The notes under the pieces were generated by a model. That model was not told where the DNA came from and ran no database searches. It saw nothing but the letters and a program-made list of their open reading frames with translations. 64,000 nt of DNA from Microvelia longipes. Lineage: Eukaryota; Arthropoda; Insecta; Hemiptera; Veliidae. Made by a program: the position numbers and the translations under genes. This document shows, piece by piece, positions 45,215 through 56,928 of the stretch (the first letter of the stretch is position 1; each line of letters opens with the position of its first letter). Where the stretch lies: positions 7,848,866 through 7,912,865 of the forward strand of contig JACMZG010001913.1 of NCBI GenBank assembly GCA_018340805.1, read 5' to 3'.

Positions 45215-46390
45215 CATAATCCTTTGCATAGACGGCGTGCATAGACGGCAAGAGTGGGCCCTTTATCCCGCATAATCCTCTATAGACGGCGTGACAGGCA
45301 AGAGTGGCCCCTTTATCCCGCAAAATCCTCTATATGGACGGCGTGATAGGCAAGAGAGGCCCCTTTATCCCGTATAATCCTCTATATGGACGGCGTGATA
45401 GGCAAGAGAGGCGCCTTAATTTCGCATAATCCTCTACATAGACGGCTTGATAGGCAAGACTAGCCCCTTTATCCCGTATAATCCTCTATATGGACGGCGT
45501 GATAGGCAAGAGTGGCTCCTATCCCGTTTATCTATATAAAACCGTTGATAGTAAAAGGCCCTCAACGTATAATCCTCTATATGGACGCGTGATAGGCAAA
45601 GGAGGCCCCTTTATCCCGTATGATGGACGGCCAAATCCGGCTCGTGGACGGAAGTGATAGGCAAAGACGAGGCGCCCTTAATATTCGCTAATAATTCCTC
45701 TACATAGACGGCGTGATAGGCAAGACTAGCCCCTTTAATAATTCCTTCTATATGGACTGATTAGGCAAGCCGTTTATCCCGTAAATTATCCGGATAGCGT
45801 ATAATCCTCTATATAAACGCATGATATGGAAGTAGACGGCCCTCAATTAATTCCGTATAACCTCTATGATGGGCGGCGTGATAGGCAAAGAGAGGCCCCT
45901 TTATCCTCGTATAATCTTCTATAATTAAACGCGTGATAGACAAGGCCCCTTTATCTCAATAATCCTCTATATTGAGGCGTGATAGAGCAAAAGTGGCACC
46001 TTTAATCCCATAATCCCATATACTCTATATGAAGACGCGTGATAGACAAAAAGTGCCCATTCTATCTCGTATAAACCTCATATGGACGGCGTGATAGGCA
46101 AGAGTGGCCCCTTTATCCCGTATAATCCTCTATATAAACGGCGTGATAGACAAAAGTGCCCCTTTATCTCATATAATCCTCTATATGGACGGCGTGATAG
46201 GCAAGAGTGGCCCCTTTATCCCGTATAATCCTCTATATAAACGGCGTGATAGACAAAAGTGCCCCTTTTATCTCATATAATCCTCTATATGGACGGCGTG
46301 ATAAGGCAAGGTGGCCCCTTTACCCCGTATAATCCTCTATATAAACGGCGTGATAGGCAAAAGTGGCCCCTTTATCTCATATAATCCTCC
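45215..46390. repeat. 52-bp tandem array
   Basis: About 22 copies of GTATAATCCTCTATATGGAC with GGCGTGATAGGCAAGAGTGG and CCCCTTTATCCC. From 46075 two versions alternate (ATGGACGG...AGGCAAGAGTGG, ATAAACGG...AGACAAAAGTG), a 104-bp period. The middle (45500-46060) has many small indels and may be poorly assembled. The copia element follows directly. Confidence 0.8.
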
Positions 46391-46458
46391 ATAGAAAACT
46401 ATAAAATCCGAATCTAAAAACTTATTCTTTAATTCAAAAGCTTTAAATTATTATTTTT

Positions 46459-46671
46459 TGTTAAAATATATCGACGCAAACTCCGTAAAAGATAAAAAAT
46501 TAATATTATAATAAAAAGGGAGACAAAACAAGAACGCACACTCGATTGAAAAAAACACATCTGCTATATTTGTTTTCATACCAGGTTAGCCAATCGATAC
46601 TCAGTGTTGCTAAATAATTCTATTGGCGCCCATATTTAAATCAAATTTAATAACATAAACAAAATTTAACA
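46459..46671 (-). repeat. copia 3' LTR
   Basis: 213 bp, TGTTAAATTTTG ... TATTTTAACA on the minus strand. It differs from the 5' LTR by 1-3-base indels, mostly in A or T runs. Confidence 0.92.
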
Positions 46672-46682
46672 CCCCCCCTCAA
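46672..46682 (-). other. copia polypurine tract
   Basis: On the element strand, TTGAGGGGGGG sits directly before the 3' LTR, the usual plus-strand primer position. Confidence 0.8.
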
Positions 46683-46998
46683 TAGAATATTTTAGCAACC
46701 AAAGAATATAAAAATAAACATGAACTTCATTTATAAAAAAAAGTATAAAAAAAAATGTTTAAGGATATTAATCAAAATGACTTTAAAAAAAATGTTATAA
46801 TACTTATTTTAAGCCTCCAGGACTTAAAAAAAAATTTCAACAAAGAAGAACAAATTTAATTTTTTTTTTAAAAAAACTTAAGAGTTATCAAACAATTAAG
46901 AAAACTTAAAAACTTCCTTTTTTAAAAAAAAACATAATAAAATCCTGAGTATAAAAGTTAAATTTAGATTACAATTGAATTTTAAATTACTCTAAATT

Positions 46999-49900
46999 TT
47001 AGATAGGCAGGAGTCCAATTACCTTTTTGAAATTATCAAATTTGATTTTCTTTAATGGTTTAGTCAAGGCGTCAGCCTTCTGATCTAAAGTACTGATATA
47101 TGTAATTTCTATATCACCTGACTTAACTTTATCCTTCACAAAATTATATCTAATATCTATATGTTTAAGACGGTTGTATTCAGGTGTTTTAGCAATAAAA
47201 ATTGCAGCCTGATTGTCTTCATATAACATAACTTTAAAATCTGGTTTAATTACATTAATTTCTAACAACAAATTTTTGATCCAACAGGCTTCACATGAAG
47301 CAACACTTAAGGCAACATATTCCGCCTCTGTTGAGGATAATGCTGTACAGGTCTGTTTCTTTGAGGCCCATGATACTGAAGAGCCATAAATTTCAAATAT
47401 ATAGCCTGTAGTTGATTTTCTTGTATTTGAGTCCACGCTAGCCCAATCAGAATCAACATAGCCTAAAATTACAGGTGCATCCTTATTTTTCTTAAAATGC
47501 AATGCTAAGTTGATCGTTGATTGCACATAACGTAGAACTCTCTGTAAAGCTTTAAATAGGTTAACAGAAGGCTTATTTTGATATCTACTTAGTAAATTCA
47601 CTGAGACACACAGATCTGGCCTTGTAGCTACTACAGCGTACATAAGACTGCCAATAATTTGTCGACAGGTCTTTTCTAAGTACTGGTCTATTGGGCCATC
47701 ATCAGTTTTAAAAAATATCAATTTTAACCAAGGGATCTAGAGGTACATCTGTAGGCCTACAATTAGACATATTAAATTTTTTCAATACATTTTTGAGATA
47801 TTTAGTTTGGTCAATAGTTGTTGTTTGAGATGAAAGGTTTTGGTTTATATGAATACCAAGGTAATTTTCTGCAAGTCCAAGATCTTTCATCTTAAAGTGC
47901 TGACTTAGCATTTCTTTAACTTCTTTAATTTTACTGTAATTAGAGCATCCAAGAAGGACATCATCAACAAAAAGAAGAATAAAATACCTGAGTCAGTATA
48001 CTTCCAATACAAACAACTATCATACGATGATCTCATAAATTTAAGTTTGATCATAAGATCATCAAACCTTTTATTCCACATTTTTGGGGACCTTTTTAGA
48101 CCATAAATTGACTTAGTTAACTTAAGAACGAATCCTGGTTCAATAGCTAATCCTTCAGGTGCCTTCATATAAACTTCTTCTTCTATATTTCCATATAGGA
48201 AGGCTCCACATACGTCCATTTGATGTATCATCATATTGTTATTTACAGCCAATGCTAATAATATTCTGAAGGTTTGCAGTTTTGCCACTGGTGAGTATAT
48301 TTCAAAGAGCTCAGCACTTAAATCTTGTTGAAAGCCTCGTGCTACTAATCTGGCTTTGAACTTATTTATATTGTTTTCTGATTTTATTTTGAACACCCAC
48401 TTGCAATCGATAATTTGTTTACCAGAGGGCGTTTTAACAGGAAACCAAACATTGTTTGTTTCAAGAGCTTGTAGTTCTTCTTTAATTGCATGTTGCCACT
48501 CAATAGAGTGTTGAGAGTTTAAAGCATCACAATATGTTAGTGGTTCTTCACCGATAGCAATAGCTGCTGTACTTGGATCAAAGGTTTCGTCAAACGGATC
48601 CTCTGCTGTTTCATCTAGAGTAGAGTTTGACTCATCATCAAGTAAGTCCTTATCCTTTTCATTTTGATCTTCATTTTCATTATGTTCTTATTTTCAATTT
48701 GTTCTTTATTTTTCTTACTCCTCAAGTTATATCTTTGTTCTTTTACAGGTTCAGTGTGGTCCTCACAATCTTCAACAACTTCATCCATGATTACTTCTTG
48801 AAGAGCCGTTTTAGAAGGATCTGTTAATGTTATATCTTCATATGAGGGAAATATAACATCTCGTACTACATGAATCTCACCGTCTATGTAAACTCTGTAT
48901 GCTTTTGAATAAAGATCATAACCCATAAATATGCCTTTCCTTGATTTGTAATCTAATTTCCGTCTCAAGTTTTTAGGTACATGAAAAAAAACTGGTTGAC
49001 CAAAAACATAAAAATATTGAAGATGTTTTAAATTAATACTTGAACCAAACCATAACTCTACAGGTGATTTACCCTCTATGGTACTTTTACCGGTTTGGTT
49101 TAGAATATAAACTACCGTACTTATTGCCTCCGCCCATAGACATTTGTCCAAATTTTTTCTACTTAACATCGACCTAGCAGCCTCAACCACAGTTCTCATA
49201 GAACGCTCAGCTTTGCCGTTCTGCTCAGGAGTGTATGGAACAGTAGTTTGCATTCTTATTCCATGCTCTTTTAGAATCCGATACATATCATTGTTTCTAA
49301 ACTCTTTGCCATTGTCACATCTAATAAATTTAATAGGACAACCTGTATCTTTTGAGCAGTTTTAAAAAACACTTTAGTTCATCTACACATTGATCTTTAC
49401 TTTTTAAAAAATATGTAGTCATATATCTTGAGAAGTCGTCTCTTATCAATAAAAAATAACGAGACCCACCTAGTGATGGCACTTGCATAGGTCCACATAA
49501 ATCTATATGCAGTATTTCACAAGGACTGGTGGTTTTACATACGTTGCTAAAAGGAAACGGGAGTCGATGTTGTTTCCCGTAAACACAGCCTTGACAAAAG
49601 AAATCACTATCAGAGAACTTTATACCACGATTTCTTAAAGTCTGTCTTACGTGCCTAACATCTTGGTGGCACAATTTTTCATGCCAGTGAGCTATTGTGT
49701 CAACTTTAGTGCTTGCATGAGCTTCGCCATTTCCAACACAGTTTTTAAAATTCATTTTATACAATTTTCCATCTCTTCTACCCAAAGCACACACAATGTT
49801 TTCATTATTCATGAGAAAACATTTATCTGGGTATGTTTTCATATAGTATCCTCTATCCAGAGCTGCTCCTAATGAAAACAAATTTAATTTTAAATCAGGG

Positions 49901-50130
49901 ACGTAGAGAACATTATTTAAAGTAGTTGGGATCCATTCAGTTCCAGTGGATGCCAACACTTCCACACTGCCAATTCCAGATGCATGTATAGTAGACCCGT
50001 CTCCAATCTGCACAGCCTTTTTAACCTCTAAAAGTTTAAAGTTGCAAATATTTCTCTCACACTGCTCATATGCTCACTAGCAGCACTGTCTAAATACCAA
50101 TCTTTATCATAATTGCTACCCTCTGTTCTC
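46999..50130 (-). pseudogene. copia pol: protease, integrase, RT, RNase H, frameshifted
   Basis: Domains on the minus strand in order: protease active site DSAASEHM (about 50067-50090); zinc-binding region HWHEKLCH and CQGC (49560-49690); integrase core with HIDLCGPM, RCDNGKEF and EQNGKAERSM (49180-49490); RT with ARLVARGFQQ, HQMDVCGAFLYG and the catalytic FVDDVLLG (47950-48350); RNase H with GYVDSDW, STEAEYVAL, EDNQAAI and KHIDIRY (47130-47470). Integrase before RT marks Ty1/copia. Frame changes lie near 50035, 49350, 48500, 47985 and 47715, several at runs of one base. Either the copy died recently or some are sequencing errors. As written it cannot make a full polyprotein. Confidence 0.9.
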
Positions 50131-50961
50131 AAAACAAAAGCATTCGACTGAGGGGTATTATTATACCTCTCGGACCCCTTCTGGGATTTCGTTTCCTTTT
50201 TGGGCAGTCTTTAATAACATGACCCGGCTTTTTACAGAAAAAACAATTAAATCTCTGATAACAGTTTTTAGCTGTATGATTTGTTCGAGAACAGATCGTA
50301 CAGTACAATTGTATGTTAGACTTTTGCTTACCTTTTGATTCTGCGATAAGAGCAACATTTTCCTCTTTTTCCTTACTTCCCTCAAGCTCTCTTCTTCTAT
50401 AAGAAGCCTGGATTCTAATGTACAAAGCGTTCTGTCTTTGATACTGACTGATTCCCATGCTGATGCAAAATGTTTATATTCATTAGGGAGCGACATGATA
50501 ATTTTAGTAATTATCATTTTTTCCGACACTTTCTCATTCAGCAATGACATTTGATTTGTAACGTCGGTAATTTTTGCAAGGAATTTAGAAATACCGCCCG
50601 ACTCATATTTTAAGGCGAAAAATTTTTGCTGCAGTAAATGTAAGCTGATTTCAGATTTTTGTTCATAGATTGTTAGAAGTTTTTCCCACATTTGGGCACT
50701 TGATTCACAAGACAAAATGTGTGTTATCGGCTCTTCCGTCATTCTGCTTACAATAGTGTGTTGGGCTCGGAATTCTCGTTTTTCCCATTCGACGTGAGCT
50801 TTCGGGTCAGACGGTCTCTGTGTTTCGCCCGATACTAGGTCGTAGCAGCTATTATTTTTTAAAGCTATGGTAGTTTGAAACTTCCAAACCTTCCAGTTTT
50901 CAGCTCCAGTTAATTTAATAACTTGATTTTGAGTACTGCTTGGTATTTCGGTTTGCGCCAT
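50129..50961 (-). pseudogene. copia gag with two zinc knuckles, frameshifted
   Basis: The frame starts with MAQTEIPSSTQNQ at 50961 and runs through the copia-type Gag region (LTGAENWKVWK, AQMWEKL, IIMSLPNEY). Near 50380-50400 the frame changes. The second frame contains CTICSRTNHTAKNC and CFFCKKPGHVIKDC, two CCHC knuckles with exact C-x2-C-x4-H-x4-C spacing, followed by a basic RKRNPRRG tail. The start is 120 bp after the 5' LTR, as expected for Gag. Confidence 0.88.
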
Positions 50962-51069
50962 GGTTAGTATTTTGAGGTTAAAAAATCGATCCGGATTTTC
51001 GACAAACCGGGATCACTCAAAAGTTAAAATACGTGATAATAACCGTAACAAAATTATTTCACAACGAGC

Positions 51070-51083
51070 CTGGGCCCATAACC
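51070..51083 (-). other. copia primer-binding site for a half tRNA-iMet
   Basis: GGTTATGGGCCCAG adjoins the 5' LTR. It is complementary to the anticodon stem-loop of initiator tRNA-Met (CTGGGCCCATAACC, with anticodon CAT), not to a tRNA 3' end. Drosophila copia is known to prime from such an internally cut tRNA-iMet. Confidence 0.85.
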
Positions 51084-51298
51084 TGTTAAAATATATCGAC
51101 GCAAACTCCGTAAAAGATAATAAAAATTAATATTATAATAAAAAGGGAGACAAAACAAGAACGCACACTCGATTGAAAAAACACATCTGCTATATTTTGT
51201 TTTCATACCAGGTTAGCCAATCGATACTCAGTGTTGCTAAATAATTCTATTGGCGCCCATATTTAAATCAAATTTAATAACATAAACAAAATTTAACA
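51084..51298 (-). repeat. copia 5' LTR
   Basis: 215 bp, same ends as the 3' LTR. Promoter elements were not resolved. Confidence 0.92.
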
Positions 51299-51692
51299 TT
51301 TTTAAGTAAAATAAAAACACAAGCTAAAATTTCTTTTAAGTTTTTGTAATTTAGAAGAGTATTTTATAAAAAGACCTTTTTTTATGTTATTTTTTCTAAA
51401 TCACTTAAAAGAACGCGACGTGTTATATTAATAGAGCTGAAAAAGATGAAAAAATATATAAAAATGTTGAACAAGAAGGTTACAATGATTCCTTGTTTGA
51501 AGAAGACTTTTTCTTTAAGAAATTGCTTTTCTTAGGGTTTTACTTGAATGTTCTTTAAGTTAGAATTAATTTTTATTAAGCAATTTTTTCCTTAATAAAA
51601 AACTTGCTATCGATTTTAAATGTGCTCTCAGACTTTCCTCTTTGCTGTGCTGTAAAATTTATATTTGTTAGGTAAGTACTAATAAATCTTGA

Positions 51693-51755
51693 AAGTTAAG
51701 ATGAATCGGGCGTGGTTAGTTCTTGGATGAGTGACCGCTCAATCCAGTACTGGCA
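51693..51755 (+). repeat. 5S rRNA-like fragment, less diverged
   Basis: AAGTTAAGATGAATCGGGCG then TGGTTAGTTCTTGGATGAGT and GACCGCT follow the internal control region of animal 5S rRNA (box A, intermediate element, box C). Only this half is present. It is closer to 5S than the segments in the 5S-derived repeats. A piece resembling the SINE-B tail, reversed, follows at 51785-51840. Confidence 0.6.
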
Positions 51756-52182
51756 TTATTATTATTAATACTAATCTTTGTTGACAGCACTGTGGCCTAT
51801 CAGGGATAACCACCTGAGCAAGAACCACTTAAAGTGGAAGTCACAAATAAGGTTTCAATGAGGTTAAACAGAGCCCCTGAGAACCCAAAATGATGTTTCA
51901 TGCCTCTCGAAATTTGCCTGCAAGCCTAGCGAATTTCTTTTGAAATGTTTGACGTCTTCCTCGCAATCCATTTGTTGCTCTATAGTCTATAAGCTGTAAC
52001 ATTTCTACATGACAGTAACTATTCTTAGGGTTTCAAAGAAAAAGCACCTGTTACAGGCTATACAGAGCTTGCTTACTCTTGCTATATCAGTTCTGCGCAT
52101 AATTTTGGGCTCTTATATATAAATCAATGAAGTTTTTAGTTCCACTATTAAGTTTGTAGAACTTCCTCATTATTGCACAAAT

Positions 52183-52302
52183 AGTATAAACTATAAGTTT
52201 TAGTTTAAAAAATATTAGAGAAACACAATTATTTATTTATAAATATAATTGTGTTTTCTAATATTTGTAGAACTAAAACCTATAGTTTATACTATTTGTG
52301 GA
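52183..52302. repeat. Palindrome, about 50-bp arms
   Basis: ACAAATAGTATAAACTATAA ... AACACAATTAT is mirrored to 52302. The flanks (52115-52180 and 52302-52325) are also partly inverted, so a small MITE is likely. Confidence 0.55.
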
Positions 52303-52330
52303 ACTTATATATAAGACTATAGTCCAAGTG

Positions 52331-53025
52331 CCGAGCCAGGCCTAAAAAATGTGACTCATTTTGTACAACTTCAAAACAAAAGTTTTTTGAAAATATACCT
52401 TAAGGTATGAAGGAAAAGCATAGTCTGCTAATCCAGAGTAGAGCCCTTCATATGAATCCGCATGCCCTAAATATTAGAAAATGGCCAAATTCCTGCAATA
52501 AGTGGTTCCCTGTAGGTTGTGTGCAAAACATGAAAAGGACATTTTTAGAGTTGATAAAATTTCCTATAAAACTAGTGTTTTTTCGTCAAAATCGGATGAA
52601 TATAACTAAAGTTATGACATTAGTTTAATTGCCAAAAAAATTCACAAAAAACCAATATTTTTCCGAAGAAATTTGCTCATTGTGTGTGAGCGAAACTAAG
52701 AAATCATTTTTTAGTGTTTTTGAAAGAGCCATAACTTTAGTTGCAGTCATCCGATTTTGATGATTTAACACTCGTTTTATAGAACATTTTACCAGCTTTA
52801 AAGAATGACCTCTTTAATTTTGCACACGACCTACAGGGAACCACTTATTTCAAGAAAACTGAAATTTGTGCGATTTTATAAAATATTGAGCATGCGCAAT
52901 CGTATAAAGGGCTCCACTCTGGATAGGCAGACTATATTCTTTCTTAATAATTTAAGGTATATTTTCAGAAATAATTGGTTTGAAGTAGTACTAAGTGAGT
53001 CACATTTTTTCGGGTTAGACTCTTG
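52331..53025. mobile_element. Palindromic element family P, uninterrupted copy
   Basis: GAGCCAGGCCTAAAAAATGT at the left and ACATTTTTTCGGGTTAGACTC at the right are inverted ends; the arms fold over most of the length. It equals 37437-38686 without the nested MITE and so supplies the empty site for that insertion. ORFs 52407-52628 and 52805-53041 lie in the arms. Confidence 0.65.
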
Positions 53026-53271
53026 GACTGACTATAACTGAACACTAATCTTAATCGTTTTTGAGCAAATTTATTTTGAAAAATGCAGGTTAATCGAACA
53101 AATAGAAGTGTTTTTGTTTAGTCAGTGATGTTAAACTGGAAACCTGATCTAGGAAACTAAGTTTTCAACGGAATGCCATCCGGCATGCTTATGCCCAGAC
53201 TTAGGTTTTTCTTAAAAAATGAAATAGACAACTTATCCTTAAATGTAAATAAAAATAAAATAAAATGAAAT

Positions 53272-53496
53272 GAAATGCTCGTTTTAGAGCCTTTCGGCCC
53301 ATCAGGGTATTCACCCTGCGGGAACCTCCTCAGGTGGGTAGTATCTACTACACTCTAAGAATTAATTAAAGTTGGCGAAATCTTTTTAATACAAATACTA
53401 TTCATAAAATCTTAGAGCATAGTCCGGGCTGCGAACCCCGGACCTCCGGTGCCGAAATCGAACGCCTTTACGTTCACGGCCACGGAGGCAGATTAA
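53272..53496 (-). repeat. tRNA-derived SINE (family B), complete
   Basis: The tail GAGCCTTTCGGCCC is at the left; the head, with GGGCTGCGAACCCCGGA and CCACGGAGG, is at the right. It corresponds to the reverse complement of 33969-34212. Confidence 0.75.
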
Positions 53497-53783
53497 ATGT
53501 AAATATAACGATAAAAAATGATGACAGGTACCAATAATGGAACCTGGGCCAGAAGGTTTTTGAGTACTTTAAGTGTTCTATCGATCTTTGAACCTAAAAA
53601 AACAAAACCCTAAATCTATTAGTTAACAATTGCATTTTAGTTTTTGAAGTTTTTATCGCAGTTTTCTATTACTTATAGTGATTGTATCGGCTCCAGACCG
53701 GTTTCTTTCAACTCAGAGCCTCATAAATATAAAGAAAGACCCCCTCTACCATAACTACAAAAACTCCTCCTTAAATCGTTATT

Positions 53784-54510
53784 ACTTTTCTTCACTTATA
53801 CTGTTGGTATATAAAAAAAGTATTGTGTTTGCAAAAAAATCCGAAACAAGGATGTCACCGGAATTATCCGTTTCAGTATTTTTTAGGACCTCCTGAGTGG
53901 TTTTTACAATGTTGTCTGTCTGTATGTGTTTATGTTTTGTATGTGTGTGTGTGTCTATTATCATCGTAGCGCCCAGTGTATTTATGGTAGAAAGCTGAAA
54001 CTTTGTACAAAATTTAGTCTATGGCTGTAGTTGTGCTGTTCGGAAAATATTTTTTTAACTCGCATTAATGACTCAGAAAAAAATTTCGAAAAATCATAAA
54101 ACACGGAAAAATAATGAGATCGGTTTGAGATTTATCGCTGATGTAGCCATGTATAAGACTAACATATGTGCCAAGTTTAATTTCATTATCAGCATTAGTT
54201 CAATTCTTATCAAATGACTTGTGTACGTTTTTTAAAAAAAATGCGAAAAAACGGAAAATAATCCGAGTGTTGAAATTTAGTACAAGTGTATACCATTACG
54301 TAATAAATAAATGCAACAAGTTTCGTTAAATACAACGAGTATATCTATGATTTATTTTGGATCATAAACGTTAAGCAGCAATGAGCGTGGTCAGTGGCTT
54401 AATAGGTTACCGCTGGGAGTGAAACGAATCTACCATCTGAGAACGAGGGTATTGCTGTATACATTTGACGAATTGTATATTCTGAAGACGAGCGAAGCGA
54501 GTCAGAAGTA
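53784..54510 (+). repeat. 5S-derived repeat, full length
   Basis: It includes the body from AAAGTATTGTGTTTGC, the 5S-like segment (54357-54425), and one GNA hairpin (about 54487-54505). A second, partial copy begins at 54545. Confidence 0.65.
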
Positions 54511-54544
54511 GAGAGGATTACCGTAGTAACTCCGATACGATAAG

Positions 54545-55003
54545 GAATACATCTGTAGTTGTGCAATTCGGAAAATATTTTGTATGACGTCATTAACCCG
54601 CAATAATGACCGGATCGAGATTTGATTGAGATGGGATTGAGATTTGGCACGCATGTGACTATGTATAAGACTAACATAAGTGCCAAGTTTCATATCATTA
54701 TCAGCATTAGTTCAATTTTCATTGAATGACTTGTATACGTTTTTTTAAAAATTGGGAAATGGTCCAATTGAGTTAAAATTTGGTACAAGTGTATGTGTAT
54801 ATTATTACGTAATAAATAAGTACACTAAGGTTTGTTGGATCTTAAAAATTAGGTAGCATTGAGCGTGGTCATTCCTGTACAGGTGACAGCTGAGGTGACA
54901 TCAGCAACACATGGCGTGTTGCAGTATAAATTTGGCGAACTGTATTTCCGAGGACGAGCGAAGCGAGTCTGAAGCATGGAGGATGAGCGTAGCGAATCCG
55001 AAA
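54545..55003 (+). repeat. 5S-derived repeat, 3' half in tandem
   Basis: It starts in the body at CTGTAGTTGTGCAATTCGG and repeats the 5S-like segment (54837-54895) and both hairpins (54952-54970 with GAA, 54981-54999 with GTA). It ends at the hairpin at 55003. Confidence 0.6.
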
Positions 55004-55045
55004 CAAAGTAGCATTGCGAATTTTCTTTTCGCAATGCTACTTTGT
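55003..55045. repeat. Perfect hairpin, 18-bp stem
   Basis: ACAAAGTAGCATTGCGAA is separated by TTTTC from its reverse complement. It sits between a 5S-derived repeat and copy B of the 907-bp element. Confidence 0.7.
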
Positions 55046-55065
55046 AGATGTTTTTCTATAATACG

Positions 55066-55945
55066 ACACACGGCTAAAATCAATTGACAGCGCGACAAAA
55101 ATCTGTGAGGGAAAGAATTCTATTGGTTCAGACCGACCACGCTCCTTCCCCCTCCACCTCATGCCAACTTCGGTATAAAAAATACCTTTTTCGTAAATAA
55201 AATTATAAAAAGGCAACACTGGTTGTAAATATTTGTAACCTCCCGTCGCTTTTATTTCCCTCATTGTGCATATTGAACTGTTTGATTTCGTTTCGTTTCA
55301 CTCCGATCTGTTCAATTCATCCTATTATTGCGTTGTAATATGATCTTAGTGCCTATATTTGACGCATGGACATTGGCGCATTCTTCAAGCATTTCTTGCT
55401 ATTTGAGTACAGCGCAGGGTCTGTGGTTTGTCAACCAAAAGACAGCATTTTTTGGAAAATGCCATGTCTTGACTTTTTTAAGTCATGAATGCATATTGTG
55501 TCATATTATTTTTATAATATGAAACAATTCGCATTCAATTATACAAACTTGATACAAAAAAACAGTTTGTATTGGAAAAGAGTAATTATAGCTGACGATT
55601 TATCTAAATCGTCAAATTTTTATCTTAGAACTATTATGATCCATTGCAATACGTAATTAATAACTTTAACTCCACTTAATTCATACTTCCCGATCAAATT
55701 CAAGCAACACTTAGTTGGTAAATTATAAGATACAACAATATTCTACTTAAAAAGTAAATAAATAATTTTTTAAAAATGAAAAAATACGATATCAAATAAA
55801 ACAAATAATAAATTCAAAACATAACCTGACTACAGTGTTGCCAGAGTAAGGAATTTTTGTTACTTAAAAGAAGGGATTTTTGTTATTAAAAAAAGGGTTG
55901 TAGTATTGAGATTTGGCGGGCTATCAATTGACTTTAGCCGTGTGT
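55066..55945. mobile_element. TIR element, copy B (880 bp)
   Basis: Same ends as copy A (ACACACGGCTAAAATCAATT ... TTTAGCCGTGTGT) and near-identical inside, with small deletions (for example about 15 bp near 55470). Two close copies suggest fairly recent mobility. No transposase. Confidence 0.7.
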
Positions 55946-56928
55946 TAAAGTATAGTATTTTGTATAGTGTTTCAAAAGAAAATATTGTTCTTCAACTAAA
56001 AAACAAGAACAAAGTACAACTGGTGACCATAAGGCCCCAAACCCTTCTTGATCGTTCTTCTTTTACTTCTCAAAATTTTGTAAGATTTTTAAGTCCTGCG
56101 ATAATTTTCTAATTGTTTTAATTACATATTCTATTAAGCTAGCTAGATTCCTACGACCCCCGTCAATCGTGAGTTCCTTTATGTCAGCAAGTTATTTTTA
56201 CTTTTCCATTTATACCGTAGGTATATAGGAAAGTATTGTGTTTGTAGAAAAATCCCGAAACCGGGGTGACACCGGAATTATCCGTTTCAGGTGTTTTTAA
56301 AACCTTTTGAGTAGTTTTCAATAAGTTATTTGTCTATATGTGTGGGTGTTTTTGTATGTTTTTTTTTTAATTTTTCATTTATTAAACAAAACACATAATA
56401 ATGACAAACTTCTAAAATAATTATTTGTTGTCATCATAGCTCCCAGTGTATTTACGCTAGAGAGTTGAAACTTTGTAAAAAAATCTGTCTATAACTGTAG
56501 TTGTACTATCCAGATAATATTTTTTTTATAACGTCATTAACGCGTAATTATGACTAAGCGAAAATTTCGAAAAATCACATAACGAGGAAAAACGTTGCGA
56601 TCAGGTAGAAATTTAAGACGCATGTAGCCATGTATAAGACTAATATATGTACCAAGTTTCATTTCATTATCAGCATTAGTTCAAATGTTATTTAATGACA
56701 TGTGTACGTTTTTTTTAAAATTGAAAAAAAATCGGAATATAATACAACTGAGTTTTAATTCGGTTCAAGTGTTCCTTTACGTGATAAATAGTTAGATCAA
56801 GTTTTATTTCAATACGATAAGTATATTTCTGATTTGTTTTAGATCATAAAAGTTAAGTAGCAACGAGCGTGGTCAGTGCCTAGATGGGACTTAACTGGGA
56901 ATGAAACGGATGTATTTATTATCTGAGG

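Larger units (their letters stand above)
46459..51298 (-). mobile_element. Ty1/copia LTR retrotransposon, 4840 bp, complete structure
   Basis: Two LTRs (46459-46671 and 51084-51298, 213 and 215 bp) start TG and end CA on the element strand and differ by only a few short indels. TTTTT borders both ends, consistent with a 5-bp duplication. A polypurine tract, a primer site and gag-pol lie between in copia order (Gag, protease, integrase, RT, RNase H). The near-identical LTRs point to recent insertion. The genes carry several frameshifts. Confidence 0.92.
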
